From NCBI RefSeq assembly GCF_022201045.2, contig NC_068559.1, positions 2,082,501 to 2,146,500 on the forward strand: 64,000 bases of DNA, given 5' to 3'. Numbering within the stretch: the first letter of the stretch is position 1; the number at the start of each line of letters is the position of its first letter. Under the pieces are notes generated by a model. That model ran no database searches. It worked only from the letters and a program-made list of their open reading frames with translations, and was not told the DNA's origin. Below are positions 11,321 through 21,628 of the stretch, piece after piece. A program made the position numbers and the translations under genes. The DNA comes from Citrus sinensis (Eukaryota; Streptophyta; Magnoliopsida; Sapindales; Rutaceae).

Positions 11321-11989
11321 TTACAGGCGGAGAGTTAAATCTAATTTGTACTTCTTACTGCTGCTACTGTTACCATCATTATTTGGGCGCTCCAACACAA
11401 AGGTCCAGGGGTCTAGCTCCGGTTTATACGCTTGTAACAGATCAAGTAGCTCATTAGCAGTGTGAGCACAAATAAAGAGTTTTTTCACATTAGCGGGAAT
11501 GAAATAGTTTTTTATTGCATGGTTAAGAAATGCGATAAAGCCATCATAAAAGTTATTGACATTTAACAAACCGATGGGTTTTTGGTGGATGTGCAGATGG
11601 GCCCAAGATGCTAGCGTGATAAGTGCCTCTAGTGTTGCAAGATCTCCTGGAAGGAAAATAAAAGCATCAGCATGATTAAGCATTTCAGTTATTCTTTCTT
11701 GCATACCTGAGACGACTAACTCTTCTCCAGTTGATGAGTCAGACGAACTGCCCAATGGTTTTAAGACTCTTGGGATGATGCCTAACACTTGACTTCCTCT
11801 GATAAAAGCTGCTTCTGAGACCATTTTTGATAACCCTCGATTACCTCCTCCATACACCAAGTGTAATTTTCTCGCTGCTATGCTTCGACCAAGATCTATG
11901 GCTGCCTCAACGAACTCTTTATGTTTGCCATAGGTAAATCCAGAAAGCACACAAATGTTCTTGAATTGTCTATTGGAAGTAGCTGCCAT
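11321..11989 (-). CDS. LOG-like phosphoribohydrolase homologue carried by the retrotransposon
   Basis: This is an intronless ORF of 222 residues with LONELY GUY (TIGR00730, Rossmann-type) architecture over its whole length. The ATG at 11,989 was chosen because it sits in a good plant context (CACAATGGCA) and gives the usual LOG length; the frame is open upstream without an ATG. Visible blocks: N-terminal NICVLSGFTYGKHKEF (family: CVFCGSS), YGGGNRGLSKMVSEA at 46-60, GIIPR at 70-74, the catalytic-type Arg99 in MQERITEM, and PGDLATLE at 114-121 in place of PGGxGTxxE. Glu121 is kept but two glycines are lost. IHQKPIGLLNVNNFYDG follows at 134-150. Family members release active cytokinin bases from their riboside monophosphates; whether this variant does is unknown. 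Host LOG genes have introns, so capture of a processed mRNA is inferred. Confidence 0.88.
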   Translation of the reverse strand: MAATSNRQFKNICVLSGFTYGKHKEFVEAAIDLGRSIAARKLHLVYGGGNRGLSKMVSEAAFIRGSQVLGIIPRVLKPLGSSSDSSTGEELVVSGMQERITEMLNHADAFIFLPGDLATLEALITLASWAHLHIHQKPIGLLNVNNFYDGFIAFLNHAIKNYFIPANVKKLFICAHTANELLDLLQAYKPELDPWTFVLERPNNDGNSSSSKKYKLDLTLRL

Positions 11990-12309
11990 TGTGATACTTC
12001 TCGAAAACAATTTGTGAGTGCTTGACAAAAAAGAAATCACATTTAAGAGTCTTGGTGATAGTGGGTCATGGTTGTGTATGAGGTAATATGTCAGTGTCAA
12101 ATAACGCGTAAAGCACGTGGCTCGCAAGTCAAAAAGAAAACAGTAAAAAGGAAAAAGCAAACAGTAATAAAATTATTAAAGACAATAATGCAAACAATAA
12201 GACAATAGTGAAATAAAATAACAATAAAGTAAAAGGATATTTACAGGTAGTTGCGACTGTGGCTCACATCTTCCTCTGGTTTTACGTCCAGAAACGGCTT
12301 GAACGCCCT

Positions 12310-12867
12310 CTATGGGTCGAGGATAGGCTTCCTATCCAGTTTTCTTATAAACTGGCAAACAGGGTCGTTTATAGTCAGATTCCCGAGACTATATCGTGCA
12401 TGCTCTTTCTGGAATAACGGCCATAACTGGAGAATCGCTCCTTGCACATATCCACTGGGATGCGTTTCAAGAGACAAAAGGATATCATCCAATGACTCCT
12501 TATTCAAGCCATCCCTAATGAATTGAATCTTATCTTCCCTGTTATCAGACACCATTCCTAAAGAACATGGGTTTTTATTGCAACTCATTCTGGCACACTT
12601 ATGACAAGCAACAGAAATTCTTCGAGCTCGTCGTTTTCTTGCATAATTTCCTTTACCACAACCAGGCATGTATGCAATAAATTTTGGAGGTAACTCACCT
12701 GCCGATCGTACTTTAGCCTCGATTAACCAACGGATGTCAGCAGGTATGTTATTCCTCATGAGTAATCGCATGCGTTCGGACCGAGCTTTATAGATCGTAA
12801 GGAGGGCATTCTGAGGAAGTGAAGGGAATCGCTTGTGAAGCTTCGCTAGAATCTCGTTTCTGTCCAT
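12310..12867 (-). CDS. 185-aa basic four-cysteine protein in retrotransposon (NABP/CRP-like)
   Basis: This is an open frame from ATG to TAG on the element's coding strand, between the small ORF and the LOG-like ORF. The first 60 residues look helical (FPSLPQNALLTIYKARSERM). A glycine-rich turn leads to a strongly basic run NYARKRRARR (75-83), which could be a nuclear or RNA-binding signal. A possible zinc site follows: Cys88-x2-Cys91-x4-Cys96-x4-Cys101, then KIQFIRDG. The order YAR-basic run-four cysteines-FIR-G resembles the cysteine-rich nucleic-acid-binding proteins of carlaviruses (Viral_NABP), several of which suppress RNA silencing. This is my reading of the pattern, not a search result. 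The 80-residue C-terminal tail is not recognised. It is not an Athila env-like protein by any feature I can see. Confidence 0.6.
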   Translation of the reverse strand: MDRNEILAKLHKRFPSLPQNALLTIYKARSERMRLLMRNNIPADIRWLIEAKVRSAGELPPKFIAYMPGCGKGNYARKRRARRISVACHKCARMSCNKNPCSLGMVSDNREDKIQFIRDGLNKESLDDILLSLETHPSGYVQGAILQLWPLFQKEHARYSLGNLTINDPVCQFIRKLDRKPILDP

Positions 12868-13008
12868 ACCTTCGCCTCAGAATATCAGTTATTATGGGAA
12901 ACTGAAGTAACCGACTTGATTGTCACGGAGTACCGTTATCCGCCATTTCACCGGGGTAACAAACTAAAGCACACAAATAGAAAAACAAATTAAAACACAC
13001 AAAGAAAA

Positions 13009-13242
13009 TTAAAATCGTCCTCTTATTGAATTTACCTCAAGCTCCAACTGGATGTCGTAAACACTTCTCTCAATGTCTCTGAGTTGGTGTTCTAAACCCT
13101 CAACATAGGCTACTAACTCTGGTGGTTGTAGAGCCCAAATGCGATGTGTTTTACAAAATTGAATCTGTCTTTTGAGATGAGTTTTGACACGTTGAAGTGG
13201 TTTAAGAATGTTCAGGAGGAACGGTCTAAGTATGAGACTCAT
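13009..13242 (-). CDS. Small basic protein with hydrophobic N-terminus, in retrotransposon
   Basis: 77 residues from the ATG at 13,242. The frame stays open upstream and would add a more hydrophobic stretch (FILPLSFLLSFLI) if a spliced or non-AUG start were used. The N-terminus is hydrophobic (SLILRPFLLNIL). A Lys/Arg-rich middle follows, and then an acidic helical end with heptad-like spacing (VEGLEHQLRDIERSVYDIQLELEV) that could form a coiled coil. It lies 127 bp after the end of pol and on the same strand. No family is recognised. Its position matches the env-like region of Athila elements, but the protein is far too short for an envelope. Confidence 0.45.
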   Translation of the reverse strand: MSLILRPFLLNILKPLQRVKTHLKRQIQFCKTHRIWALQPPELVAYVEGLEHQLRDIERSVYDIQLELEVNSIRGRF

Positions 13243-13369
13243 GATTAAAAATGATAAGAGAAAACTTAATGGTAAAATAAACACACTTATGCAAAAACAA
13301 TTTCAATTAGCAAAAGAATAATAATAAAAAGAAAGAAAGAAAAATCAAATCAACGAAAAGAAAAAAAAA

Positions 13370-16300
13370 TCAATTCAAATTTGGTGGGTCACTCAAATTT
13401 ATTTCGGTGTCTTCTTCATGTGGTTGGTACTCTAGATATGGCTTTAATCTTTGACCATTAACTTTAAACGTGACACCGTTCTTTGGGTCTTTAATTTCAA
13501 TTGCCCCATGTGGAAAAACAGTATGAACAATAAATGGGCCAGACCATCGAGAGCGTAACTTACCTGGGAATAGGTGCAAGCGAGAATTGAATAAAAGCAC
13601 TTTCTGACCTAGGGTGAAAGATTTTCTCATAATTTGCTTGTCATGGAAGACTTTCATTCGTTGCTTGTAAATCTTGGCATTTTCGTACGCGTCATTGCGA
13701 ATTTCTTCAAGTTCTGCCAGCTGTAATCTTCTTTCTGAGCTGGCTTGCTGCATGTCAAAATTGAATTTCTTGATGGCCCAATACGCACGATGCTCGAGTT
13801 CCACAGGTAGGTGGCAAGCTTTTCCATACACTAGCCTGTAGGGTGACATCCCAATCGGGGTCTTGAAAGCCGTTCTATATGCCCATAATGCATCATCAAG
13901 TCTTAATGACCAATCTTTTCTGTCTGGCCTCACCGTTTTTTCTAATATGTGCTTTATTTCTCGATTGGAGATCTCAACTTGGCCACTGGTTTGCGGATGA
14001 TACAGGGTCGCCACTTTGTGTGTGATTGAATACTTTGTCAAAAGAGCCTTGAATGCTTTGTTACAAAAGTGGGCACCACCATCACTGATTATCGCTCGAG
14101 GGAATCCAAAGCGTGAAACAATGTTGCTTTTCAAAAATCCTATCACCACTTTGTGATCATTGGTCCTACATGGAATTGCTTCTACCCATTTCGAGACGTA
14201 GTCAACACCAACCAATATGTATTGATGGCCAAAAGAAGGGGGAAAGGGTCCCATGAAGTCGATACCCCATACGTCAAAAATCTCAACCACTAAAATTGGA
14301 TTTAGTGGCATCATGTTTCTTCGTGTAATGCTCCCCATTCGTTGACACCTATCACATGAAGAACAGAAAGTGTAAGCATCTCGAAATATAGTTGGCCAAT
14401 AGAAACCACATTGTAAAACTTTTGTAGCTGTTTTCTTAGCACTGAAATGGCCTCCACACGCTTGTTCATGGCAGAATGAAAGAATATTCTGAATTTCATT
14501 TTCAGGGACACATCGTCTAACAATTTGGTCTGCACAATACTTGAACAAATATGGGTCATCCCAAAAGAAATTCTTTATTTCTGCAAAGAATTTAGCCTTA
14601 TCTTGCTTGGTCCAATGCTCTGGAAGTTTACCTGTAACAAGATAATTAACTATATCAGCATACCAAGGTAATACTTCCACATTCATTAATTGTTCATCTG
14701 GAAATGACTCATTCAATGGTAATGATTCTGTAATTGTGTCAAAATGGAGACGAGAGAGGTGGTCCGCCACAACATTCTCTGTCCCTTTTTTATCTTTGAA
14801 TTCCAAGTCAAATTCCTGCAAAAGTAACACCCAACGAATTAGTCTGGCTTTTGCATCTTTCTTTGTGAGAAGATATTTAAGAGCAGCATGATCTGTAAAT
14901 ATAATTATTTTACAACCAATGAGATATGATCGAAATTTTTCCAATGCAAACACTACTGCTAGCATTTCTTTTTCAGTAGTTGAATAGTTCAACTGTGCAT
15001 CATTCAATGTCATACTAGCATAGTAAATAACATGGGGAATTCGATCAACTCTTTGTCCTAATACTGCTCCTACTGCATAATCAGATGCATCACACATTAG
15101 CTCAAATGGTAAGTTCCAGTTTGGGGCCTGAATGATGGGTGATGATGTCAACAAATGCTTTAATTTTTCAAATGCCACAAGACATGAATCATTAAAGACA
15201 AAAGGTGCATCCTTAGCAAGTAAATTGCATAAGGGTCTAGAAACTTTGCTAAAATCTTTAATGAAACGTCTATAAAAACCAGCATGCCCAAGGAAAGATC
15301 TTACTTCTCTGATTGTTTTAGGTGGAGGAAGATTAGAAATGAGATCCACCTTGGCTTTGTCAACCTCAATACCTTTGCTCGAAATGATGTGACCGAGAAC
15401 AATACCTTGTTTTACCATAAAATGGCATTTCTCCCAATTTAAGATCAAGTTCTTCTCGATACATCTCTGCAGAACTAGTGTTAGATGATGTAAACATTGA
15501 TCAAACGAGTCACCAAAGACAGAAAAATCATCCATAAAGACTTCAAGGAATCGTTCAACCATATCAGAAAAAATGCTCAACATGCATCGTTGAAATGTAG
15601 CAGGTGCATTACATAATCCAAATGGCATTCTCCTATATGCAAATGTGCCAAAAGGGCAAGTGAAAGTAGTTTTCTCTTGATCTTTTGGTGCTATGGGAAT
15701 CTGATTATATCCTGAGTAACCATCTAGAAAGCAGTAAAATTCATGGCCTGCTAATCTATCAAGCATTTGATCAATAAATGGTAAAGGAAAATGGTCTTTA
15801 CGTGTGACAGAATTCAATTTTCTATAATCAATGCATACACGCCATCCTGTAGTCACTCTAGTGAGTATCAATTCATTATCAGCATTGGTAACTACTGTGA
15901 CTCCTGACTTTTTAGGGACAACTTGTACAGGACTGACCCATGAACTATCAGAAATTGGGTAAATGATACCTGCATCTAATAGCTTAAGGACTTCAGTTCT
16001 AACCACTTCTTTCATATTAGGATTTAACCGACGTTGCATTTCCCTAGTAGATTTAGCATTTTCATCAAGGTGAATGTAATGCATGCAGTCTACTGGATTT
16101 ATACCTTTGATGTCTGCTATGGTCCATCCTAATGCTCTTTTGTGCTCTTTTAAAACATCCAACAACTTACCTTTTTGTTCATCATTTAGGGATGATGAGA
16201 TGATTACCGGCAGAGTACTTTCTTCTCCCAAAAACGCATATTCCATAGTGTTGGGCAATGGTTTGAGCTCGAGTTTCGGTGGTGATTCTGATGATGGAAT

Positions 16301-18762
16301 GAGTTGCTTCTCTGATGGTGCTAGTTGCTCAACTCTTGACTTCCATTTATTAGTATCCATAGATGGTGCTGAGTCAAGCAGGGCGTTGACCTCATCAACC
16401 GATCTGTCAATATCAAAATCAAAACCAAAGTGAGTTAAACATGTTTGTAAATGATCATCACTAAGGTTTGAAAGAAAAGTGTCATCAACTAATGCTTCGA
16501 TTAAATCCACATCAACAATTCCATCATCTGCACTGTGAGGTTGTTTGGCAATGTTGAAGATGTTCAACTCCATAGTCATGTTGCCGAAGGACAATTGCAT
16601 ATTTCCGGTCCTACATTGAATGTGAGCATCCGCAGTTGCCAAGAAAGGTCGGCCTAGAATAATGGGGATGTGCTTCCTTGAATCCTGTATTGGTTGAGTG
16701 TCAATTACAATGAAATCAACAGGAAAATAAAACTTGTCTACCTGGATAAGCACGTCCTCCACAATACCACGAGGTATTTTCGTGGACCGATCTGCAAGCT
16801 GTAACACCACTGGAGTTGGGTGTAATTCTCCCAGTCCAAGTTTCACGAATACAGAGTAAGGCAAAAGATTTACACTAGCTCCTAAATCCAACAAAGCATT
16901 CTCAATTGTGTGGTTCCCTATACTACATGAGATAGTGGGGGAGCCTGGGTCTTTGCATTTTAAAGGAATTTTATGTTGGAGTATAGAACTAACGTTTTCT
17001 GTTAAAAATGCCTTCTTTTGAACATGCATGTTTCTCTTTTTAGTACACAAATCTTTAAGAAACTTGGCATAAGATGGAACTTGGTTTATAGCATCAAGTA
17101 AAGGGATGTTAACACTTACCTGTTTGAAGATTTCGAGAATCTCACCTGTAGATTTTCCCTTTTTTCCTTTCGCTAACCTCTGAGGAAATGGAGCTTTGGG
17201 AACGTATTCTCGTGGGTTGGCTTCTTCTCTCTCCTCCGGTGGTGAGTCCTCAACATTCACAGGTACAATTTGATTTTCTTTTGTCACCGGCATCTCCACT
17301 TTGTTGTCGACTTCTTTTCCTTTTCGCAAGGTCATTACTGCTTTGACTTCTCCATGCTGCTGTGGTGAACTGGTACTTGCTTCATGCACTCCTTTAGGGT
17401 TAGGCACTGGTTGACTTGGAAACTTACCTTTCTCAACGGTCATTGCCAAGGTCTGAACTGAAGAAGCAAGTTGTCCCACCATCTTCTCAAGGCTTGAAAC
17501 TGATTGAGCTTGTGAGTTGAAGCCTGCTCTCAACTCATTTCGTAGTCCATCAATGGTGCGGTTCTGTTGCTCAATCGTGGAGTGAGTAAGATTCTTAAGA
17601 TTCTGGAATGAATCCTCCCATGGTCTGGGCTGAGAGTAATTCTGGTTCTGATTGTATGGTCTAAATGGTGGCTGAGAGGCTTGAGAAGTTTGAGAAATTT
17701 GTTGCATTGGTGGAGCTGGAGCTGCTGGTCCATTCTGTTGGAATCCTTGAGACCATGAAAAATTGGGGTGATCTCTCCATCCAGGGTTATATGTGTTGGA
17801 GTATGGGTTGTAATTTGATGGCTTTCTCATTACACCTATGGCATTGGCTTGATCTGAGTATGAGTCATGGTCATGTGGTTCTGTTGATTTAGCAGTCGAT
17901 AATGATGCTATTTGTCGAGCAAGACCTTCAACCATCTCCTTGACTTCTTTGATTCCTGAAGTTGACTCGCCAATGTGAACCTCATTCACTCCTTTAATCC
18001 TTCTAGTATTCCTGAGTGATCGACTCCGTTGTTGGGAATTGTCCGCTTGTCGCTGGAAGAATTCCCAAATTTCTGACACACTTTTTGACATTAGCTCTCC
18101 TCCACTTGTTGCCATTAGCCATTCTTGCACATTCGGCAATAATCCCTCCAAAAAGTATTGGCATTGGTGCCATTTCTCGTACCCATGATGTGGACACTTC
18201 AAGAGTAGCCCATTGAATCGCTCCCATGTTTCAAAAAACTGCTCGTCCTCTCTCTGGGTAAACTCCGAGATTTCCCTGCGAATAGCGTTGGTTTTATGCA
18301 CTGGGAAATATTTATTTAAAAATTTTGTAACCATTTGTTCCCATGATGAAATGCTATTGGCAGGTAAATTATTTAACCATGAACGAGCTCTATCCTTTAA
18401 AGAAAATGGGAATAGTCTAAGTTTAACATCATCGTCTGAAAAATTTTCATATTTAAAAGTTTGACAAATGGCATGAAAATCGTTCAGTGATTATATGGAT
18501 CCTCATTTTCTAGGCCATAAAATGTGGGGAGACAATTTAGCACACTAGGTTTTAGTTCAAAGCTCCTAGCAGCTACATTAGGGTATCTTATGCATGATGT
18601 GCTCAAATTAGCTAAAGGACTGAAGTAGTCCTTAAATGGCCTCTCTTGTGGTTGCAAATCCATTTCAAATTTATTTTTAATGTGCTTTTGTGTGCGAAGT
18701 GTTTTTTCTAATTCAAGGTCTATAGGTTCAAGATTAGGTAATAATGACCTACGACCATGCAT
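13370..18762 (-). pseudogene. Athila-type gag-pol, one frameshift in gag, pol intact
   Basis: The likely start is the ATG at 18,762 (MHGRRSLLPN). The gag frame ends at a TGA at 18,484-18,486, just after ENEDPYNH, where one base appears to be missing. The following frame is open from there to 13,370 (1,654 residues from its first ATG at 18,334). Domains, counted from 18,334: retrotransposon gag 1-130; the Athila [17 protein letters not shown] segment near 175; protease LLDLGAS near 476; RT with CIDYRKLN and catalytic FMDD near 931; RNase [14 protein letters not shown] near 1,083; integrase zinc region near 1,290 and D-D-E (GIDFMGPF near 1,355, SDGG near 1,414, QVEISNRE near 1,452). No chromodomain is visible. 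Ribosomal frameshifting at the break is not suggested by any slippery site I can see. Confidence 0.95.
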
Positions 18763-19123
18763 GCAAAACAAATAAAAAGAAAATAAAGATGGGAACAAAA
18801 CAAATAAAAATAAAGAAGAGGGAGAAATTACGATACTAACCTTATTGCGCTATTACAACCTTACTATAAAAATACACAAAAACAAATATGTGAAATAAAT
18901 TAACTAAAAATAAATTAATAAGATAAACAAAAAAAAATTACAAAGAAAAATAAATTAAAAATTAAATTACAGAATTTTACAGAAGAGAAAAAGAAAAAAA
19001 AATACTAACCTTTAAATGCAGATTCAATTTTTTTTTCTTTTTTTTTTAATAAAAAAAATTACAAGAAAATAATTAAAAGAAATTGTTCACAAAAATTAAT
19101 TCTATGAATTAAAATTACTTACC
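18763..19123 (-). other. Gypsy 5' leader between PBS and gag
   Basis: AT-rich, with A/T runs on both strands. It corresponds to the untranslated leader and packaging region. No ORF or clear hairpin stands out by eye. Confidence 0.6.
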
Positions 19124-19141
19124 TCCCCGGCAACGGCGCCA
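19124..19141 (-). other. Gypsy primer-binding site (tRNA-Asp)
   Basis: The minus strand reads TGGCGCCGTTGCCGGGGA, an exact complement of the 3' end of plant tRNA-Asp(GUC), six bases from the 5' LTR. This primer is typical of Athila elements. Confidence 0.95.
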
Positions 19142-19147
19142 AAAACT

Positions 19148-20533
19148 TGTTGTGCAAATTTTAATGTACTCGCAAGCGCACGAATCTATTGTAGTATAGA
19201 CTAATGGTGACGAGTGTCGATCCCACGAGGAGGTGGATTTTAATTATATGTAGAATTAATTTTGTAAATGGGTAGTTGGATTTATGGTGGAAATGATTTG
19301 GAATATGCTAATAATTAAATTAAAATGGCGAGAATAAATTCTAAAATTGGAATTGCAATTGAGAGAATAAATTGAAGAGAAAATCTATTAAATTGACGTA
19401 CTTGGGTATCTGGATCCGTATCAACATGCATCATGGGCTAAATATTCCTTATTAATACCAATTAAATCATGAGGGGGGAATCCACACCTCATGAACCACG
19501 CTCTAATCAATATGGTGCTAAGCGCTTATCGTGCCAAATAATAATAACCTTGTACCAGAGGGCCGGTGAAACCAAGGCGGTACTAGACAAGATTAGTATT
19601 ATTTGTCGACGAGAAGTCAAAACATCCACAAAAACTAGAGGGGAAGAGAAAATAAATTTACCAAATTAAGCCCATGACACATGTTGAGACTTCACCTTCA
19701 ACCCAAGCTTGAAAGAAAATTAGCCACTCATAATTGAACTAGGGGCAAAATGGGAATTTATTAAAATACAAAGAAAATACAAGATGGAGAGGGAATTACA
19801 GAAAATGGATCCCAAAAATGGATTCAGAGATATCAAATTAGGGGGGGGAGGCCCCCTTTTTATAGATACATGGAGTAAATCATGGCCATCGGATTAAAAA
19901 CAGTTTGGACGCTCAGGATTGCGCCACGTCATCAGTCAACAGTCCACGGTTTGACCACGCGGATGAACAGTAACACGGTTTGACCCGACTTTGAACAGTA
20001 ACGCGGTTTGACCCGGATGAACAGTAACGCGGTTTGGTTGAAAATAATCCTGTGTGATGCATGCACTGTACGCGAGATTTTTCGTCCACTGATATGCTGC
20101 CACGTCACCATCAACAGTGCATAAGAATTTTAGTCCAACAGGATCGTGACACCTCATCAGTCAATGCCACATCATCGGTCAATGCCACGTCATCATCCGT
20201 TTATGTGAACAGTGTCGTGAACAGTAACGTATACAGTACCGTACACGTGAATAGTACCGTACATGTGAATAGTGCCATTTTTCCTTTTATGCTCCTCCTA
20301 AGGTTTTCGACCGTCCTGAGTTCAAAAGTGATGTCCGTTTTGCCGTCTGATCTCTCCTTTATTGTGAAATGACTATAATGCCCCTAAAATACATAAAATA
20401 CTTAATTAAAATAAAACACATGTAATTAAATCACAAGAAGGTTAAATATATAACAGTAAGGGTTGTTAGTAAGACTTAAAATGTAAAATGACGGTTTTCT
20501 CCTTTATAAATATGCATTTTCTAACACTCAACA
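19148..20533 (-). repeat. Gypsy 5' LTR
   Basis: 1,386 bp, the partner of 8,035-9,394. It carries one extra 26-bp unit near 20,010 (ACCCGGATGAACAGTAACGC...), a tandem copy of the neighbouring GAACAGTAACGCGGTTTG word. At least five substitutions separate the LTRs by my reading. The TATA box is conserved near 19,860. Confidence 0.95.
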
Positions 20534-20583
20534 ATATGCAAAAGGGTTGGAGAAGGATTTAGAGTGAGGATAAACTTTGATTC

Positions 20584-20595
20584 AAGGTGGAGAAT
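20584..20595 (+). other. Copia polypurine tract
   Basis: AAGGTGGAGAAT lies immediately before the copia 3' LTR, where plus-strand synthesis is primed. Confidence 0.75.
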
Positions 20596-21260
20596 TGTGA
20601 GATGAATGAATCAAGTTTGGTTCCAGAAACGACCACGTTTTGGAGCTGTAAAGCTTCATTAAACTCACGTGCTTATCAGCTGGTTAGCAACAGAAAACGA
20701 ATTGATCAAAACGACAGGACTTGAGCGCGTTTTGCATATCAGTTTAAGTAACCACGTGAGGAAGCATGTGACGAAGGTTATCAGAGTTCGTTAAGGTTGT
20801 TAAACCACGTGGCATCGAGCTGTTTATTCTGGAAATCAAGCTGGCTACTTAGAACAGAGTATAAAGGCTGAGTTTCTGAGGTGATTCATGACGATCTTCA
20901 TGAGTCTTGCAGAGAGGGTTTGCAAAGAGAGAAAGTGTTAATCTGTTCTCTGTAACGTCTGTTGTAAGGCTCTGTAACAATCTCCATTGTAATATCAATA
21001 AAGCTCATCTTGAGGCTTCTCCCGTGGATGTAAGCTGAGCATTCCATGCTCAGCTGAACCACGTTAATCTTGGTGTCTGTGGTTCTTTTCTTGGTTCTTG
21101 TTTCAGTTTCTTGTTTGTGTTCATTGCTATTGTGCTTTGTTGTTCTTGGGTGAATTCGTCTGAATAAATCTTGGGGGTGTGCAACTTGCATTGACTAAAT
21201 CACAAGCATCCTAGGGCAGTGGTCAGTTTAGTTTGGTTATAGGCTTGCTGATTCACTACA
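20596..21260 (+). repeat. Copia 3' LTR
   Basis: 665 bp, the same length as the 5' LTR. Two differences are seen: CTTCTCAG versus CTTATCAG, and CTACCTAG versus CTACTTAG. It is followed by the GTTAC TSD at 21,261-21,265 and the rest of the P450 exon. Confidence 0.95.
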
Positions 21261-21628
21261 GTTACCATGTCCCCGCAGGCACCCAACTGTTTGTTAACGC
21301 TTGGAAGATTCAACGCGACCCAAGTGTATGGGAGGAGCCATGTCAGTTTCAGCCAGAAAGATTTCTTACGAGGTATAAGGATATTGATGTTAGGGGGCAA
21401 AATTTTGAATTGATACCATTTGGCAGTGGAAGACGAATGTGTCCTGCAGTGTCATTAGGCCTCCAAGTTGTGCAACTAACGCTTGCTTCATTAGTGCATG
21501 CGTTTGATTTCACAACCCCATCAGATGAACCGGTTGACATGGGAGAGGCAATGGGCCTAGCCATTGCTAAAGCTACACCACTTGAAGTGATTCTTAGTCC
21601 ACGCCTTTCTGCTTCTTTATATGGTTAA

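Larger units (their letters stand above)
8035..20533 (-). mobile_element. Athila-type Ty3/gypsy retrotransposon with accessory ORFs
   Basis: A 12.5-kb element lies antisense inside the copia element, just after its RNase H. LTRs start TGTTGAG and end CACAACA (minus strand). The primer site matches the 3' end of tRNA-Asp, as in Athila elements. Gag contains the Athila-like [19 protein letters not shown] segment. Pol order is protease-RT-RNase H-integrase. Between pol and the 3' LTR lie three more sense-strand ORFs (13,009-13,242; 12,310-12,867; 11,321-11,989) and then 1.9 kb of noncoding poly-T-rich DNA. LTRs differ by at least five substitutions and one 26-bp indel. The only break I see in the main frame is a one-base frameshift in gag. 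Confidence 0.97.
3359..21260 (+). mobile_element. Ty1/copia LTR retrotransposon, carrying a nested Ty3/gypsy element
   Basis: Two 665-bp LTRs (TG...CA) flank an initiator-Met primer site, a single gag-protease-integrase-RT-RNase H frame and a purine-rich tract. Removing the nested element and its extra TSD leaves about 5.4 kb, normal for a copia element. The order INT before RT is diagnostic of copia. Reading the two LTRs against each other I find two differences in 665 bp, so the insertion is recent. The Tork lineage is a tentative assignment from the WVLDSGCTFHM protease region. Two amber codons in the polyprotein mean this copy cannot make its own full set of proteins. Confidence 0.97.
2044..21628 (+). 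pseudogene. CYP82-like cytochrome P450, copy A, split by nested retrotransposon
   Basis: This is the disrupted duplicate of the intact P450 at 28,671-30,345. Exon 1 (2,044-3,006, 321 codons) is open and starts with the same membrane anchor. Exon 2 starts at 3,098 after a TTTGCAG acceptor. It meets an in-frame TAG at 3,209-3,211 where the other copy has CAG, and is then cut after an Asn-Gly-Tyr codon run by the copia element at 3,359. The rest of exon 2 resumes at 21,261 and runs to the TAA at 21,626-21,628, with the PERF region (FQPERF) and haem loop (FGSGRRMCPA) intact. The I-helix reads AAAETT instead of AAADTS. Two independent lesions make a working enzyme very unlikely. Exon 1 could still give a truncated, haem-less product. 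Confidence 0.95.

Noticed and set aside
11990..12160. Longer LOG-like protein starting at 12,160
   Set aside because: The codon at 12,160 is TTG and the extra residues have no LOG similarity; the ATG at 11,989 gives the family's normal length and a better context.
13242..13284. Start of the small retrotransposon ORF at 13,284
   Set aside because: The codon there is GTG, so it is not taken as the translation start; the first ATG at 13,242 was used and the longer form noted only as a possibility.
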